Origin: Cichorium intybus
Taxonomy: Eukaryota; Streptophyta; Magnoliopsida; Asterales; Asteraceae
Assembly: GCA_023525715.1 (NCBI GenBank)
Contig: CM042012.1
Coordinates: forward strand, 63,166,705 to 63,230,704
Reading direction: 5' to 3'
Length of the DNA: 64,000 nucleotides
Both the position numbers and the translations under genes were made by a program. Shown one piece after another: positions 61,036 through 64,000 of this stretch; the first letter of the stretch is position 1; each line of letters opens with the position of its first letter. The notes under the pieces were generated by a model that saw only the letters and a program-made list of their open reading frames with translations, was not told the origin of the DNA and searched no databases.

Positions 61036-62083
61036 ATTCATCAACGGGTAGTCAAAATTCAAGTGCTCGACTTCCAGAAGGATCTAATTTTTGTTTTACT
61101 TTTTATTTAGTGAATTTACTCTTTTACCCTTTTATACCATATGCAAATTTTATATTTTTTGTTACCTAATTATGTACTTTTCACATGTATCAAAAAAGAA
61201 TTTAAGTTTAATGTCTTATTTTTTTTAAAACAGGGTAAAGTTAATGATTGAGGAGATTGAAAGAGAAGAAACAGCTTTACGTGAAGATCTATATTCTACT
61301 GATAGAAAGTTTGCAGAATATTACAATGTATGTAGTAAAAATGTTATTTTAATCATTACGTATAATAAAAAAAAGTATATATTTACAATTATTAGCTAAA
61401 TTTAAATTATATTTGTTTTGTAAAGGTGTTGGAGTAGATTCTTGGTGTGCTTATTAAGCTTGTGAAAGATTTGAAGTTGCAACATCAACATAAATATGTG
61501 AGGAAACTATTTCATATTACATTTTTGGTCCCCGAGTATGACTGATTTTTTAGTTTTAGTCCCATAAAGTTCTCTTTCCATTTTAGTCTTTATTTGAGGT
61601 TTTTGTAACGTTTTGGGTTCCTGTTCAGAGTAAATTGACTATATTTTTTGGACCAAAACTGCAAAAATCAGCTATACTCAGGGACCATAATTGTAATTTA
61701 CTGTAGTTTTTTTCTTTCTGATAATAAACATAATCTATATGAAATTTTTGTAGGATGAACTGCAAAAGACTTGGTTGTGCAAAAGGTGTGAAACCATGAA
61801 TGCTAAATTGAGGTGTGTCTCTTTTTATTCTCTTTACCTATCACTTCACTCAAAAGACAATTTTACCCTCCTCCTTTTGTTTTGTTTCAGAGTTTTGGAT
61901 CATATTCTCCTTCTTGAGACTTACACACAGGAATCAGTTCCAGCACTACATAAGATACGTTAAGGGCAATGGTGTTTTTATAATTTTCTTTTCTCTTTGT
62001 GATTTAAAAGGGTTTATTTGTAATTTTACAGGCAATATCTAGTCGAAGCCACAGAAGAAGCTTCACTTGCATACAACAAAGCC
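61036..62083 (+). pseudogene. AUG4: augmin subunit 4 (AUG4/HAUS4) exons, degenerate
   Basis: Exon-like blocks: 61036-61080 (SSTGSQNSSARLPE), 61234-61327 (MIEEIEREETALREDLYST, DRKFAEYYN), 61426-61497 (ILGVLIKLVKDLKLQHQHKY), 61754-61812 (DELQKTWLCKRCETMNAKLR), 61891-61958 (VLDHILLLETYTQESVPALH), 62031-62083 (YLVEATEEASLAYNKA). These align in order with the C-terminal half of plant AUG4, a subunit of the augmin complex that recruits gamma-tubulin for microtubule branching. Breaks: TAG at 61435-61437 in place of Gln, a lost GT donor after 61080, and junctions out of phase. The N-terminal half and the last exons are absent. Confidence 0.9.
61517..61697. mobile_element. MITE in an augmin intron (copy A)
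   Basis: Arms: TTACATTTTTGGTCCCCGAG at left and, inverted, TTACAATTATGGTCCCTGAG at right, both continuing TATRNCTGATTTTT..AGTTTTRGTCC. About 180 bp between AUG4 exons. Superfamily unassigned. Confidence 0.7.
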
Positions 62084-62121
62084 GTACGTTTTTCTTCTGT
62101 CATTGCCATATTATAATTAGT

Positions 62122-62300
62122 TAATTACATTTTTGTCCCTGAGTATGGCTGATGTTTTCAATTTTGGTCCCAAAAACTTTATTCTTGCACTTTTGGTCCT
62201 TATTTGATGTTTTTTAGTGTTTTTGGCCCCTGTTCTAAGTAAAATGACTATATTTTGGATCAAAGTATCTTTGCAATTTTGATTAAAAACTATAGTCATG
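62122..62300. mobile_element. related MITE in the next intron (copy B, degraded)
   Basis: Starts AATTACATTTTTGTCCCTGAG and shares the interior of copy A (TTGGTCCTTATTTGATGTTTTT / TAGTCTTTATTTGAGGTTTTT). The right arm is weak. Confidence 0.6.
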
Positions 62301-62407
62301 TTATTTGGAACTTGTTAAAATTAAAATTAAAATTTTGATTAAAAAATATAGTCAAGTAAATGACATCAATTGTTCAACTCTTTAACTTGTTAAAATTAAA
62401 ATGATGC

Positions 62408-62466
62408 AGGTGTTATGCTTAGAACATACATTCATCGATGGGCTTGATAGAACTATGAAAGATTGA
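62408..62466 (+). other. possible last exon of the fused locus
   Basis: Follows a TGATGCAG acceptor-like site and encodes VLCLEHTFIDGLDRTMKD then a stop (TGA). It does not match the AUG4 residues I would expect next, and I do not recognise it. Confidence 0.3.
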
Positions 62467-62714
62467 GAGTGGGGATCTAGCATGGGCAAAAGATGAACAT
62501 AAAATTGTATTTTAGAAAGGTTGAATATAATGTAGTTTACTAGTTTTAATAAAAGTTGAACATAACAATGTACATGTACTTATTTATTGTTGCATTTGAA
62601 TATACTATATGTTTGGAATCATATATGGTTTGTCGAATATTCAGTAGTAGTTAAATAATATTTATTTTGCAATTAAATAGTGAAAAATATAATTTATTTT
62701 AGCAATTAATATTG

Positions 62715-62953
62715 GCATAAATAGAGTGTCACTAAAACCTACAAGTATTATAGTGGCATAATAGAAAAGTGTCACTAAAACCCAAAACGTCAACCGCGAT
62801 ACAGTGAAAAAGTGTCACTAAAAACTTTTAGAGGCACTGCTTTTAGTTGCACTTTTTTTTTGTGCCACAGATTGCCACATGGGCCTTTAGTGGCACTTTT
62901 TGGGTTTTTAGTGGCATTTTTTTGTGCCACTAAATGTTATTTTATTTATAGTG
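62715..62953 (-). mobile_element. CACTA (En/Spm) terminus with sub-terminal repeats
   Basis: The right edge reads TTTATTTATAGTG, i.e. CACTATAAATAAA inverted, the CACTA terminus. Inside lie at least three GTGTCACTAAAA and three TTTTAGTGGCA motifs in both orientations, as in the transposase-binding ends of CACTA elements. No transposase gene here and no matching left terminus found in the window. Confidence 0.7.
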
Positions 62954-62989
62954 AGAACTCAAAGGGACAAAAGTTAGGCACACTTACAA

Positions 62990-63420
62990 TGGTCCAAATG
63001 ATGAGAAACCAGCTCCTAATCTTCACACCATCCTTCCTAGCTCCTTAGCTTCTTCTCCTTATTCTAAAATCCTTCAAAACCTCAAGAATGAGACCAAAAT
63101 CAACAATGGGGCTAGAGAGCAATCTAGGGTTCTCTCTGAGGTCTAGGGTGACAAATGAAAGCCACAAGTGGGATAAAAAGGTTAAATATGGCCCAAAACA
63201 CGATTTAGGACTTAAAAGCCTTTACAGACACATTAGTGGCGCTAATAAGAGTATTAGCGTCGCTAACATGTGAACGTGCATGGCCATTACGTATCCAAGT
63301 TGGCTTCGCGAAGATTCTAGGCATTTCAAAAGTTAGCGGTGCTAACACCCTCATTAGCGGCGCTAATGAGGGTTTTTCCCACTTTTTCATATTTTAGTCC
63401 TTAATTAAATCGAACAAATT
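62990..63420 (-). repeat. gypsy LTR/leader fragment
   Basis: On the minus strand a palindrome cluster is followed by TGTTTTGGGCCATATTT and AGAGAACCCTAGATTG, the same order as in the gypsy LTR at 15426-16490. Both ends are unclear. Confidence 0.45.
63232..63370. repeat. cluster of four palindromes, core TTAGC-GGC-GCTAA
   Basis: Copies: ATTAGTGGCGCTAAT, TTAGCGTCGCTAA, GTTAGCGGTGCTAAC and CTCATTAGC-GGC-GCTAATGAG. The last has perfect 9-bp arms. Arm changes are mostly matched on both sides, as in the other clusters. Confidence 0.8.
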
Positions 63421-63510
63421 ACATACCTGGTCAAGGGCTTTACAAATACCTTCTTCTTGCTACCTTACATAAAAAGCTCCTTTGGATATCGGCTTGCATT
63501 TCTTTTATTT

Positions 63511-63990
63511 TCACGTGTGGTTTTCTAATGATGTCCTTAAGGTAATGTTTGCAATCCATGTTGGATTCACAAGTGACCCAAAATAGTAGTTCCTTGAACA
63601 CATATGTTGATCATTTATAGCTTTTATTTGGAAGTATCTTTCATCACCCATCCATGACGCCCATAATCTATATGGACATTTATTTGGTTCATTTTTTTCC
63701 CACATCTAACAAGCAACCTAGATGCATCAGATTTATCAAAGCGAAGTTGGTATCCATTGCAAATAGCATAATTTTTAAGACAAAATTTAAGTTCTTCGGG
63801 TGACTCAAAAATTTCACGTAGTTAAGGCTTCATCTTCTTCCAATATATAGATGGGTCATGGATGATGTATTCTACTCCTATATCATCATTTTCTTTATCA
63901 AATACCCATTCATTACTATTGAACTCATCCTTCGAGTCTGTCTCATTATGTTTTAATTTTCCTTAACTTTTTGTCGTCACAAAGCACATT
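63511..63990 (-). pseudogene. Mutator-like (MULE) transposase N-terminal fragment
   Basis: Minus-strand frames read LKFCLKNYAICNGYQLRFDK, SDASRLLVRCGKK, then CPYRLWASWMGDERYFQIKA and INDQHMCSRN. This is the DBD_Tnp_Mut/zinc-binding N-terminal region of plant MULE transposases (C..C..H..C). Frames are interrupted between the two halves (about 63700). The DDE core would lie left, where unrelated sequence is found, or was lost. No TIR seen. Confidence 0.75.
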
Positions 63991-64000
63991 CAAGAATGGA

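Overview
The window is nuclear DNA of a flowering plant, almost certainly a eudicot. The Tekay and copia families look Asteraceae-like to me, but that is only an impression. The evidence for a plant is a dense pile of plant-type transposable elements (Tat/Ogre, Athila and Tekay gypsy; Tork-type and other copia; L1 LINE, SINEs, Helitrons, PIF/Harbinger, Stowaway, CACTA, Mutator), plant gene fragments with GT-AG introns (kinesin-7, augmin subunit 4), and a duplicated plant F-box gene. I see no CRISPR array, operon or cellular rRNA/tRNA gene. Element boundaries below come from reading termini, target-site duplications (TSDs), primer-binding sites (PBS) and polypurine tracts (PPT) by eye.

Layout. 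1-3462: 3' end and ~3-kb LTR of a Tekay-like gypsy element, which cut into a Tat/Ogre-type gypsy element (3463-8713). The Tat remnant keeps a broken integrase, a 57-bp tandem array, a decayed antisense ORF with a Transposase_28-like domain, and its 3' LTR. 8714-9272: a fold-back element between two (TA)n tracts. 9460-11895: F-box gene copy 1 with a SINE upstream of it. 11961-15425: two Helitrons joined head to tail, one holding a 5'-truncated LINE. 15426-21423: partial gypsy LTR, then a decayed Tork-type copia.

21994-40776 is one nested block. An Athila-type element on the minus strand was hit by a copia element (now truncated, 24550-27587) and by a complete Tekay chromovirus (28440-38208, TSD GTATT). 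40777-43019: unassigned sequence, a possible copia LTR, a Stowaway MITE and (TA)n arrays. 43020-50501: a young full-length copia element (TSD CATAC, LTRs differing at 2 of 590 sites). 50610-50878: a Harbinger-like MITE. 51765-53553: F-box gene copy 2, 91.9% identical in protein to copy 1. 53813-54466: a fold-back element carrying telomere-like repeats, then (TA)n.

54469-62953 is the most unusual part. Exons of a kinesin-7 motor gene are followed in the same orientation by exons of augmin subunit 4 (AUG4), with introns still recognisable. The kinesin exons are split by a Harbinger element carrying only ORF1 (TSD TTA) and by a 2.6-kb Helitron inserted exactly between A and T. A possible Helitron terminus lies to the left and a CACTA terminus to the right, so the fusion may be transposon-captured gene sequence. 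62990-64000: a gypsy LTR fragment and a Mutator transposase fragment.

The only genes that look intact as host genes are the two F-box copies; the only nearly intact element genes are gag and pol of the young copia. A recurring feature is a cluster of short GC-rich palindromes in four or more LTRs or leaders, each family with its own core sequence.
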